Assembly: GCA_020746875.1 (NCBI GenBank)
Contig: JAGTJL010000003.1
Coordinates: 3,318,064-3,382,063, forward strand
Origin: Rhexocercosporidium sp. MPI-PUGE-AT-0058
Lineage: Eukaryota > Ascomycota > Leotiomycetes > Helotiales
Direction of reading: 5' to 3'
DNA length: 64,000 bases
Made by a program: the position numbers and the translations under genes. How positions within the stretch are numbered: position 1 is the first letter of the stretch; the number at the start of each line of letters is the position of its first letter. The notes under the pieces are model-generated. The model saw only the letters and a program-made list of their open reading frames with translations, was not told where the DNA came from and made no database searches. This document shows positions 1 to 9,900 of this stretch, piece by piece.

Positions 1-92
1 TACCTCTTCTTCATTTCCAGCTCTTCTCCCCTTTCTTTTCCTCTGAACCCTTATCGAAAACTTCCGCATCTCTAACAATCACTGTACTACAG

Positions 93-413
93 GGCGATCC
101 CAACGCCTCCATCCCAACCGTACAACCCATCCTCTCTCGTCCAATGTTCGCGCCCCTCATACCCTCCACATTCATTCTCTTCGTCTCACAATCCTCCATC
201 ACAAGCGGCGCAATCGCCTCCTACAACCTCCGTTCCCGCGTCCTACCAGTCAAAAATTATAGGAATATCGGGAAGAGGGACATGGAATTCAATGATGTGA
301 TGCCGAAGATGAGTGTTGATCCGGAGAGTTATCGCGTGGAGGCCGATGGCGTGCATGTTACGGCTGAGGCGGCGGAGAGGTTGCTATTGACGCAGGGGGG
401 GTGTGTTCATTAG
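93..413 (+). CDS. ure1: Urease, C-terminal exon (partial gene)
   Basis: Urease is the nickel enzyme that hydrolyses urea to ammonia and carbamate in the cytoplasm. Only its last exon is in the window. It begins GDPNASIPTVQP and continues through RNIGKRDMEFNDVMPKM and DPESYRVEADGVH, all typical of the C-terminal part of the alpha domain in single-chain fungal ureases (about 830–840 aa). The bases before 93 are a pyrimidine-rich intron with a CTAAC branch-like site near 72–76 and acceptor CTACAG ending at 92. The active-site residues lie upstream, outside the window. One oddity: urease normally ends in a short hydrophobic tail (…YFLF type), but here the frame runs through seven Gs and ends GGCVH, so the last residues are changed. 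About 140 bp downstream lies a TIR element. Identification is firm; whether the altered tail matters is unknown. Confidence 0.88.
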   Translation, partial: GDPNASIPTVQPILSRPMFAPLIPSTFILFVSQSSITSGAIASYNLRSRVLPVKNYRNIGKRDMEFNDVMPKMSVDPESYRVEADGVHVTAEAAERLLLTQGGCVH

Positions 414-553
414 GGGAGGGGGGAGGGGAGGATAAGCATGGAGGTGAGTGATAATATAATAAAGGGCGGGAGGCGGGAGGAGGGGAAAGGGGGTGGTTGA
501 TCCTCGCTCAAACGAACGCGGCGAAGAAGGAAGGAAATCATGATTCTGCGATA

Positions 554-1321
554 CTCGTATTCCCTGTTACGTGCACACCCCGGACACATGCACACCTAAT
601 TCCCCACCAAAATACCTCACTTTAAAAATATTATAAATAAACAACCACTTTATAATATATAATAAAATAAAATAAATATATAATTGATTTACTTATATAA
701 GTAATTAAATTTAGTATTTTTATAAATTATACTTTTTTAAGTCTTTTACATTAAAGTTGAATTAGAATACTTTAGTAATTTAATATGCTAGTATAGAAAA
801 TAATCAAGTTTTTAATTAATTATATATAATAACTTAAATTTAAAGGTTAAGTTAATATAATTACAAATAAGTCAAAAATGGGTTTTTTTTCTTCTTTCTT
901 ATAAATAAAATCAAAATATATTAAATAAAATTAATATTTTCAAAAATTATGAATTAAAAAATTATAATATTATTAAACGGTACTTAATTACAAATATATT
1001 TAATCAGAAGTGCTTAAATTCATTTTATAAAGATTTTTTATTAATAACTTTCTACTAGTATCTTTAAATTCGGTTTTATTATAATAGTTATATCAACTAT
1101 TAAAATTACTCGTTTTTAGCTTTAAATTACGTACTAAAATAAAATAAAACACTATATTTAAAGTCTTTAATTTAATATTATTATAATCTTATGTTCAAAT
1201 TATTAAAAATTACAAAATTACATTAATAGTAACAGATATTATTGCAGTATAAAAAAGTAGTATTTTAGTGGGGAAATGGGTGTGCATGTGTCCGGGGTGT
1301 GCACGTAACAGGGAATACGAG
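554..1321. mobile_element. 768-bp TIR element (MITE-like, TA target site)
   Basis: Two inverted copies of about 64 bp begin CTCGTATTCCCTGTTACGTG at 554 and at 1321 (reverse complement). They share the block CACCCCGGACACATGCACAC and continue to about 617 and 1258. Each end is flanked by TA (552–553 and 1322–1323), as expected for a Tc1/mariner-type duplication. The few differences between arms are mostly C/T transitions, as RIP would give. The core (about 620–1255) is extremely AT-rich and I see no transposase in it, so this is either a non-autonomous element or one degraded beyond recognition. It sits between the urease 3' end and the secreted-protein pair. Confidence 0.85.
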
Positions 1322-1607
1322 TAATGCAGCGTTCTTTCTAATAGACTAGTAATTGACATCACAACAAAAGGATGGCCGCCCTCTCAATCCTATCCTCCAA
1401 GTCCATCACACCAGGTCCTCCAAGACTGCGCCCAACCATCGCCAACCATCGCCAACCACAGAAAGAGTCCAGAATCCATATCTGCAATATCGAGCTGAAT
1501 ATTCAAAGATCTATTTATTGCTTGTTAGCAAACTCCGAAGTAGTTTTATAACAGAAACAAATACCTACTGACATTTGAGGCATAAGATGCTAATACAGAT
1601 TTGACGG

Positions 1608-1880
1608 TCATGCAGCAGGGCAACTCGCCTTAAATGAGCGTAGCAAGTCGTCTCTTACAGCAGGTGCTGGACAACCAGCATTGCAGTAGTTACACTGCTG
1701 TGTGCCTGCTGCTGCATTGAATGTACCACCACTGCATGCTGGTGTGCAGCTTACTGAATCCACTTTGCGATACACGCAATCGAGGCAATTATTCGGGTTG
1801 TTACAGCAAATTTGGAGAGCATTTTGTCCAACTACTCCCAAGATCAACATGCTAATTGAAAGACAGCTGAGGAGTTTCAT
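1608..1880 (-). CDS. Small secreted cysteine-rich protein, copy A
   Basis: This is a 90-aa protein with a clear signal peptide (MKLLSCLS start, hydrophobic core SMLILGVVG, cleavage probably before QNALQ). The mature part of about 72 aa holds ten cysteines, including CC, CLDC and CNYC groups, which suggests a disulfide-stabilised extracellular protein. I recognise no named family. Small size, secretion, high Cys content and a place beside an AT-rich transposon block are the usual marks of effector candidates in plant-associated fungi, but function is not shown by the sequence. The promoter (reading leftward) has a TATA-like TATATATAC near 1991–2001, about 110 bp before the ATG. Copy B at 2278–2545 is a tandem duplicate including this promoter. 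The start was chosen because it gives the signal peptide and is matched in copy B. Confidence 0.75.
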   Translation of the reverse strand: MKLLSCLSISMLILGVVGQNALQICCNNPNNCLDCVYRKVDSVSCTPACSGGTFNAAAGTQQCNYCNAGCPAPAVRDDLLRSFKASCPAA

Positions 1881-2008
1881 GGTTGTAGAATTGACGTTAA
1901 AAAGATAGAGGTGGTTTATTTAAATGAATGTCTTGAGTTGGATAAGTATGTTGAAATAGAAAGTAGCAATCCGAGTTGTTGAGAATCAAGAAGTATATAT
2001 AGGCCTTT

Positions 2009-2045
2009 ATCGGGATAATTAATACACTTTCCGTAAGGGACGAAA
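2009..2045 (-). promoter_or_regulatory. Conserved promoter block upstream of copy A
   Basis: A 36–37-bp block (centre AATTAATACACTTTCCGTAA) lies just upstream of the TATA-like site of copy A. It is repeated without change at about 2679–2714 upstream of copy B. Conservation in otherwise diverging duplicates suggests either a recent duplication or a kept regulatory element. Confidence 0.4.
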
Positions 2046-2277
2046 CCATCACTAGGCCGAAACTTTCTCAATCTTCTCAAACATATTCCTCGTATCCCCG
2101 ATTTATACTTTCAACCATTCGAGACCCGGGATCCGATTTCCATACACATGCTATGCCCGGTAACACTCCTCGCATATTCCTCATGAAATATCTATTTAAT
2201 ACTTGTCAGTAAACTGAGAAGTAGTTTCATAATAAAAAGAAATACCTAATGATATTGAAGCACAAGATGCTTGACGG

Positions 2278-2545
2278 TCATACAGCAGGGCAATCCGAGT
2301 AAAACTGGCGTAATAGGTCGCCTAGTGCACCTGCTGGACAACCAAAAAAGCAGTAGTTACACTGCTGTGTGCCTGTTGCTGGACTAATTGTACCACCATT
2401 GCATACTGCGCAGCGTGATGAATCCACGTTACGATACACGCAACTCCAGCAACTACCCCGGCTTGGCACAGCAGCGTTTAATGTCGGCCGCCCCAACTAC
2501 GCCCAAGATCAACATGCAAAAGGAAAGGCAGCTGAGAAGTTTCAT
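2278..2545 (-). pseudogene. Small secreted cysteine-rich protein, copy B (frameshifted)
   Basis: This is a tandem duplicate of the gene at 1608–1880. From ATG at 2545 the frame encodes a signal peptide nearly identical to copy A (MKLLSCLSFCMLILGVVG) and then runs into TAG shortly after a CC pair. The homologous mature region continues in another frame (CWSCVYRNVDSSRC … CNYC … CPAV) to a stop at 2278. Against copy A, the stretch between the Pro codon and the next Cys codon is 7 nt instead of 6, so a single extra base breaks the gene. A TATA-like TTTATATAGG lies near 2650–2660. The alternative that a very short or odd intron restores the frame has no good splice sites. Hence most likely a pseudogene, unless the extra base is an assembly error. 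Confidence 0.7.
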
Positions 2546-3240
2546 GGTTGTAAAATTGGAAGTGGTTTTAATAAATGTCTTGAGTTAGACAGTATATTGA
2601 AATGGAAAGAATGCGTAGGTAGCAATCCGAGTCGTTGAGAATCAAGAAGTTTATATAGGCGACAATGCCTTGGAAATTATCGGGATAATTAATACACTTT
2701 CCGTAAGGGACGAAGACTTATGACTCGGCGAAACCTTATTATAGAGAGTTTTGCAGGCAGCATCTCGTACTTAGTGTTCGTCGAAGTTACTTCCTCCTTC
2801 CCTCACCGCCCGGCTTGAATAGTAACTTTTCTATTGTACAGCCTCCACAGTGAATACTAAGAATCAAGGATTTGTGTAGGGTTTCCTGGTGTGAATCTAA
2901 ACATTTAATTCGTCAGAATGTGCCCTACTTATATCATTATGCCTTATTTAAAGATCAAATAAAGTAATTGCAAACAAAATCGTCTTGTATTTATAATTTA
3001 TAAACCTAAAGGCGATCAAGTTATACCTCTTAAAGATGCTTCCGTAGTAATTTAGCCAATAAGTAACTTGGCTTTGCACATTCTTAGTATTCGCTGTGGA
3101 GCCTGTAGTGGGTTTAGGCCACATATTTAACATTCAGCTAAACGAGCCTCATCTCCCAAAGCACGGCCTTATTTTATTTGTGAAAAATAAATTTGGCTTT
3201 TAGTGTTTTCTTAGTTTTTGTGTACCTCTCACCTGGAGGC
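2546..3240. other. Non-coding stretch between copy B and the transposon block
   Basis: No supported gene. It holds the copy B promoter and a short inverted repeat: a block near 2843–2865 (CTCCACAGTGAATACTAAGA) recurs inverted near 3082–3104 with two mismatches. A 61-codon frame at 2948–3133 (−) has no recognisable domain. Confidence 0.4.
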
Positions 3241-3422
3241 TGTGACGGCGCGAATAAGAACCTATTGCATTGCTATTAATAAAAGACTAAAAACGCAGAA
3301 GGAAGAAGATTGTAAGGATCCCCGAGTATAAATACATATGAAAGGGGCACTAGTGCGGAGAGCCGCGCTAGGCTAAGCGAAGCCAGCCGGTCTAGCGTGA
3401 GGCTCTGCGACGTGCTGCGACA
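3241..3422. repeat. LTR-like unit with internal hairpin
   Basis: A 182-bp GC-richer segment begins TGTGACGGCGCG and ends GTGCTGCGACA, the TG…CA form of an LTR. It has a TATA-like GTATAAATAC inside, and near 3360–3410 a GC-rich inverted repeat (GAGCCGCGCTAGG against TCTAGCGTGAGGCTC). I find no partner copy in the window and no matching flanking duplication (GAGGC against ACCAG). It could be a solo LTR, or the 5' LTR of an element whose start has been deleted up to gypsy-1. Tentative. Confidence 0.35.
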
Positions 3423-3479
3423 ACCAGTCCCGATGCGGCCTAATATTTATAACCTCGGTTATAGCCTCACGTGATAAAC

Positions 3480-5660
3480 ACATGACAAAAACCCCTAAAA
3501 GAAAGCTATATAACTTTTAAAAAATGCGCTTCTTAATATACCCGCCTTAGTCAAGATTAATTACGGGCCTAAAGGAGGCAAAATCATTTTAATAATAGAT
3601 ATTAATAAGATAGACTAAGGAGCGGTCTTTTAATGATTAAATAAAGACAAAAAGAGGCACCTTACGCGATTCGAGAATAGATTATGGACGAAAGCCGAGA
3701 GCTAATATAATATTATAAAAAGGGAGTGCCGAGGGGCTCTTAAAGTAATAAAGAAAATGCGAAGTAAGTTTTACGGAGTATATTTTATCCTTAAAACTGA
3801 CGCCAAAGTTCTTATGGAATAACTTAATAATATAACGAGCGATTTACTTAAGGCGTTGTTAATAAATTAAATTACTTAAATGCAATTAATAGACTTTAAG
3901 GTTAAATACATCCTTAAAAATAAAAACAAGGTGGCGAATAAACTATATAGATAAGACAGAGAATACTTTTAAATATTATAAAACAATAAGAGTAAGATAT
4001 TAACGAATAAATTATAACCGAATTAAAAGTAATTATAATGTTTAAAATAATAACAAAGCAATTAATAAGCCCGGACTATAACTTTTAGGAGCGAATTCTT
4101 AACTACACTTACTTTAACGATTCGGAAGAAATCGCCCGCTTTTTAATAAGCCTTAAGCGCCTAGTTATAATTAAATTAAATGATTTTAAACGCTTTAAAA
4201 ATAAAGCTCTTTAATATTTCGTTTACAACCGTAATTTATATAAAAAAGCTAATAATATATACTTAATAAAGCTAGTAATAAATAATAAGGCCAGGCGATA
4301 TTAAGTTATCTCTAAGTATTATAAAGAAGGCGGACATCGAAGAGGAAAAACAATATATTATCGCCTTATTAAGTGCTTTTTTTAATAGAATTTATTTAAA
4401 GACTATAAGGCCTTTTATACGAGTTACGTAAGCTGGTAAAAACGGAAGGCAAAAAGAGAAAAGAACTCTTTATATCTTACGTGGCTTATAAGAATATTTA
4501 AGAAAATAAGCTTAAATATTATACGAATTCTTATTATAAATAATAAAAAGAAATGTTTTATCTTTATAAAAGAGGATTTATTAAAATAAATCGAAGGAAA
4601 AGCCTTAAGCGTAGCTATAGTAAAAGAAATAATAAAGTTCCTTTAAAAAGACCTTATTTACTGCTATAAATTATTTAAAAGAATAATTATTAATAAAAGA
4701 CCGGAAAATAAAGGAATCGCTTATGTCTTTATAATTAAATATAATATTAAAAGGATTTAAATCTCGACGTATAACTTTATTAAATGGAGTTCACGGTAAG
4801 CAAAGCTTCGTAAAGGTTTAGGGAAAATATATTTACAAAACTAATCTCTAGCTTTTAAAGAAGTCTAGAGGAGAAGCGTATATATAAAAAAGATTACCCA
4901 TAAGGGGAAGCAAAACGCCGGCGTAATTAAATATATAAGTAAGACTGATTTTATTAATACCGTAAAAGCCTCGGCCCCCTTATGCTACGGGCCCGATTCC
5001 GTACAAATAGAATGGATAAACATACACATGACAAACTTTAACGGTAACGAAATAATAAAAAGAGCTCATCGAGATATTCTAGATAGCCTTTTTAAAGGAA
5101 TAAAAGGAGGCTTTTATTATTAAATACAAAAGTTCGCGTATATTTTATTTGCTTTATAGACGTTTATTTATTAATTAATAAAAATAATATTATTCTTTTT
5201 ATTATATAAACGAGAGCTTATATTACTTTTTAAAAACAAATTCCCGGTTTAGAGAATGTTTAATTATAAACAAATTAAAATAAGAAGTAATCTCTTAATA
5301 ATAAGGTATCGATAGCTAAAATTTTATAATAAAGACATTTAGGAAATTATCTTACGAAAAAAATAATATAAAAAAGTAAGCAAAGTACTTTAAAATAAAA
5401 CGAAAAATATAAAAAACACACCGATTTAAAAAGAAGATTTAATTTTAACGTACGATATAAAACGAGTAATCGATCTCTCGGTAAATAATAAGCTTAATTA
5501 TTAATAATTAAGACCGTTTTAAGTGTCGAAAGCAATTAATAAGAAAGGTTATTACTCTCTTCGCGAACTTAATGGAGTTCTTTTACGAGGCACTTTTTTA
5601 ATAAATTAATTAAAATGATTCTATTAACGAAACTAAACCTTATTTTTATTAAATCTTAAC
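3480..5660 (+). pseudogene. Gypsy-1 pol remnant: RNase H, integrase, C-terminus
   Basis: RIP-degraded Ty3/gypsy polyprotein. Despite many TAA/TAG codons the forward frame still shows the RNase H region (INYGPKGGKIILIIDINKI, then RHLTRFENRLWTKAES and FILKTDAKVL). The integrase zinc-binding region follows (YYKEGGHRR…, about 4300–4450), then the integrase core (IIKR/ENKG region near 4690–4720) and the C-terminal part ending REL-NGVLLRGTF, about 5570–5600. Gag, protease and reverse transcriptase are missing on the left, so the element is 5'-truncated near 3470. A hAT element interrupts its tail at 5660; the frame resumes at 6839. TGG→TAA/TAG and CAG/CAA→TAG/TAA changes account for nearly all stops. 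Element family is firm; exact ends are not. Confidence 0.75.
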
Positions 5661-6830
5661 CAGAGCGTTTAATAAGCCAGCCGACTGATCAGCTAGCCAA
5701 TCAGTTAAGAGATTCTTATAAGTTAATTAGCTCAGCCCTAGCCCTAAGTCAATTAGTTAATATATTCTCAGCTAATCTTTAACTAATAAGTTGAGAGGTA
5801 TTTTATTAATCGTTATAAGGTCAGTTTTAATAAGAAGTATAATATTAATTTTATATTTTAATTAAAGATTTAAAGAGCCCTAGGGCGGAATAACCCCTTT
5901 CGATAGGCTAAAACTAGGCGGTGAAAAGCGGCAGAATATTAAAAAGCTTGCCTTTAGCATCGTAAGCACATTACTAAGTAATAATTATAATTAGAATTGC
6001 TACCAAAATCAAGTCTCAAGTAGAGAGCACGGAATAACGACTTCAACGACCGCATATAACAATTAATTACCTTAGCCTAAGAAAAGGCAAAAGAGTACTA
6101 CATTAGGACCAACGTTTCCGTAGCGTGGCAGGCGTCTTTAATGCTTTACCCTCGTTAAAAATAAGCATATTTTAAAAATAAATAAACTGGCGCAGAGGCT
6201 CGATTTATACAGGAGGGGAAGGCAAAGCTAAAGGCTCTTTAGCAAAGCGACTATAAGTCTGAGCCTATTATACGGCGGGAGACAGTCTCTTTGGAGCCTG
6301 CGGAGCCAGTTAACTACTTAAAGGCTATATTTAATAGACTAATACTTATAAAGATTGAACTTAGGCGTTCTCTAAGCCAAAGAGACTAATTAACATAATA
6401 CTTAAAAGAGCTTATAAAGAATACTAACCTCTTAAAGTATTAAAAAAAGAGAAAGGCTTAGTGGCCACAATTAATTACTATAGCGTTTAATTTCTTAACT
6501 ATCCTTACTATAAGTTCTGAATACGAGCGTGTTTTTTCCTCTTATTTAAAACAAATTATACCAAAAGTCTTTAATTTATTAAAAGAAATGCTATAGCATA
6601 AGGAATATTTAAAGAATTAAGAGCACCGGAGGGCCATTACTATTATGAATTATTATAATATAATTTAGCTAAAAATCTAGTCTTTTTCAGCTTTATTTTT
6701 TACTCCTATAATTTATTAATAACTGATTAATTCGTCAGTTAAGTCAGTCAGTTAATAATTTATATATAAGTCAATCAATTGAGAAATCTGGCCACTTAAT
6801 AACTAACTGATTGGCTTATTAAACGCTCTG
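5661..6830 (+). mobile_element. hAT transposon remnant (1,170 bp) inside gypsy-1
   Basis: Both ends read CAGAGCGTTTAATAAGCCA in inverted orientation. The flanks are an exact 8-bp duplication, ATCTTAAC (5653–5660 and 6831–6838), the size typical of hAT elements. Subterminal GACT/AGTTA-rich repeats occur at both ends. Near 6460–6600 the + strand carries the C-terminal hAT dimerisation region: LTILTISSEYERVFSS is visible before RIP stops. Most of the transposase is missing, so this is an internally deleted, non-autonomous copy. Confidence 0.85.
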
Positions 6831-6838
6831 ATCTTAAC

Positions 6839-6935
6839 CTTTAAACCAGTTCCAAAGACTCAAACGAAAAGTTAAATAATAACGAATTTAAAGATTTTAA
6901 GGCCGAAATAATATTAATAGTGACTAAAGAGCACT
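6839..6935 (+). pseudogene. Gypsy-1 C-terminal tail beyond the hAT insertion
   Basis: If 5661–6830 and one copy of ATCTTAAC are removed on paper, the gypsy-1 frame runs on from 5660 into 6839 and reads TSSKDSNEKLNNNEF… to about 6930. This supports the order gypsy first, hAT second. Confidence 0.55.
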
Positions 6936-9900
6936 AAACTTTATTTTATATTTAAATTGTCCTTCCTTTATTAACGCAAGCTTAAAAAGCCGCTTATAAA
7001 ACTATTCCCTTTTAATCTTTATGTATTTTCATTTCTTTAAAGATAAGGTCACCTTCGATTATAATTAAAGATAGGTGTTTAATAGTTTTTATAGTTTTTA
7101 ATTTTTATTTGTCTTTTTTATTTATTCTTTTTTAATTATATTACGCGTATTTTTAAGTATTTTAACGCCTTATTACGTTCGTCTTTTATTTTATATTTAT
7201 TTTTTAGATTTTAAAAGCTTTCTTTTTTAGACCTTAATATAAAAGTCTAGTCTTATGTATTTTCTTTTTTATTTCTTAAATCATTAATTGTTCTCTTTTA
7301 TTAATAATTATTGCCTTTTAAGCGGGGTTGGAATGCCTCTTGCTTAAGATTGTTTATTTACTTTATTTAATTTAAAGTCGCGTGTGTTTATTTAAAAAGT
7401 AAACATTATAAGAAGTATTAATTTCTTAATTAAAAATAAGTTAATAATTTTATTATATGTTAAAAAAAGAGAAGTAACACTTTAAGGCGAGAGGATTAAT
7501 AAGCTCGCTTAAAGAGTACTTAAACTAGCCCTCCTTATGTCTTACTCTTAATTTCTTATATTAATTATATTAAATTTCAAGAATCCTTAATTTAGGCTAA
7601 GTCCCCGCAAAAAGCCTTAAAAGCTACTTTAAGTCAGGAAATCCAGCCGAATTTAACTTATAATCTCCGATTAAGAGTTAAATTACTTATAAAATATTAC
7701 TTAAACTAGACCGAGTGAGAAGCCGATTAAAGGCAACTTATAATCTCGGCTCCTGTCTTTCTTTTCTGCAATCGCTGGCAATAAGCACTTGCTTATAAGT
7801 TATAATTCTTATTATAAATAAGGATAATAATAGCTCACCGAATTCCGTAAAGGTAATCTGAGCAAGTAATAATTACGGTTTAGTATATCTTTTATTAATA
7901 TTATAGAGGGGAAAACACCAAGCACATAATAAGAGGGTAGTAAAGCAAGTGCCGGAAGGTAAACGTAAGAAATACTTATTTAATAAATATTAAAAATATT
8001 ACATATTTAAAGAATATAATTTATTAAAGGAGAGGAAAGGTATAATTTAAATAAAAAGGAAAAGTTATAATAGTAAAAATCGTTATTATTCTTAAAGAAT
8101 ATTACCTTAAAGGCTATCTTTAAATATAATAAGATGTAAATTAATTACGTAATAAATAAACCTTTAAAGTTAACCCTATTATATACGTCTCCCTTTTAAA
8201 AAACTTATATTCGACCTCGAGTAAAAAAGTAAAAACTAATATTATAGCTTTAAAACTTTAAATACTTAAAGGAAAATGTATTTAAATAAAGATAAATAAG
8301 TATTAAGTGACTTATACTTTACTTTTAAAAGTAAATAATTGTCTCGCTTAATACTTTTAAATATTATTTTTTACTTTATTATTCTTTTTTTTTCTTTTCT
8401 TTTTAATAACTTTATTATTCTTTTTTATAATACTTTTAAGGAGGCTTTACGCGTTTTTTTACACTTATATTAATCTTTTTATACTTTTTAATACTTATTA
8501 TATTATTTTTATCATTTAAACTTATCTTTTTAAATATTATATTTAAATAAACTTTAATTTTAATAAAATTAAAGTAAGTCTTTTAAAATAAATCGACGTA
8601 TAATTAATATTTTAAATAAGTTCTCGACTCCTTTTTTTATAACGTAAAGACTAATTTTCCTTATAAAATAAAGATTAATCTTTATAACGCGTCGAATTTG
8701 TTAATATTCCCTTATACTTTAAATTAGCGTATTTTTAATAATTTTACTTTTTTTTTATATTTTTACTTTAATAAATCTTTTATAAACCTTTTTAACCTTT
8801 TAATTAATATTAAAAATAAAAGGAAATATATTAAAAATATATTAAAGAAATAAAAATATATAAATATATAAAATTAAAAGTAAATAATAATTAAAGGACG
8901 GTCTTCTTATTTTTAAAATTTAAAATATAATAAAAAAGTAAAAAAAAGCTAATTAAAGCATTTCTTTTCTTAACTTAATTAAGTCTTTTCTTTACTTTTT
9001 TTTTTTTTTTTATTTTTACTTTTTTAATAAGTTAATATTAAATAATAACAAAGTTAATCTTAAGTGGTTTTCCTTCTTTTTATTTTAACGGTTATTATAT
9101 TAGATAAAAGCGCTAATAATGTCTTAATAATTTCTTATTATATTTTCTTATTATTTTTTAATAAATAAATAAATTACTATAAGCGGCCGAGATTTATTAT
9201 ATTTAAAAAGAAAAGAGAAAAGATATTATGTTTTATATATTAACTTCAAGTTACTTAGTCTTTCTCGCAGTCTCTTTTTTTTCTTAATAATAAGTTATAA
9301 AGTAAAAGCCTCTCGAGAATAACCCTTAAAGCTTTAATAAATTATAAGCTATTTTAAACCGCCGTTATTATCGCTTTTCTTCGACTTATTTCTTATTATT
9401 AATTAATTAAAAAGAATAAAAGGCTAAAGATAAGTTCCCTTTCGTTCGATATTATTAACTTTTAAATCTTAATAATTCTTTAATATAATTTAAAGACTTA
9501 AAACAAAGGCGCAGCTTTAATCGCTTTATTAAAATAAAAAGTGTTTTTAATTTTATTATTTATTTTAAGCCTTTATTACTTACATTATAAGTAATTTTTA
9601 AATTAATAATATTAAGCTTTTTAAAAGTCCTTTTTTATTAAAGTAACCCCTTTTTATTTAAAAATAAAGTTCTCTTTTAAAGAACTTTATATTAATATAA
9701 CTTTATAATAACTTTAAAAGTAATAAAAACATTCCCTAAACACTTTTATAAGTCGGTATAAGCTAAGCCGGATTTTAAATTTAAGAAAAAAGTAAACATA
9801 TTTTAAGAGCAAAAGTAATAATACTCTTTCTTAATCGATTAATATTTTTAATTTAAGGGTTTAAAGACTGATATTTAATTAAAAGAAGTTCTTAACTTAA

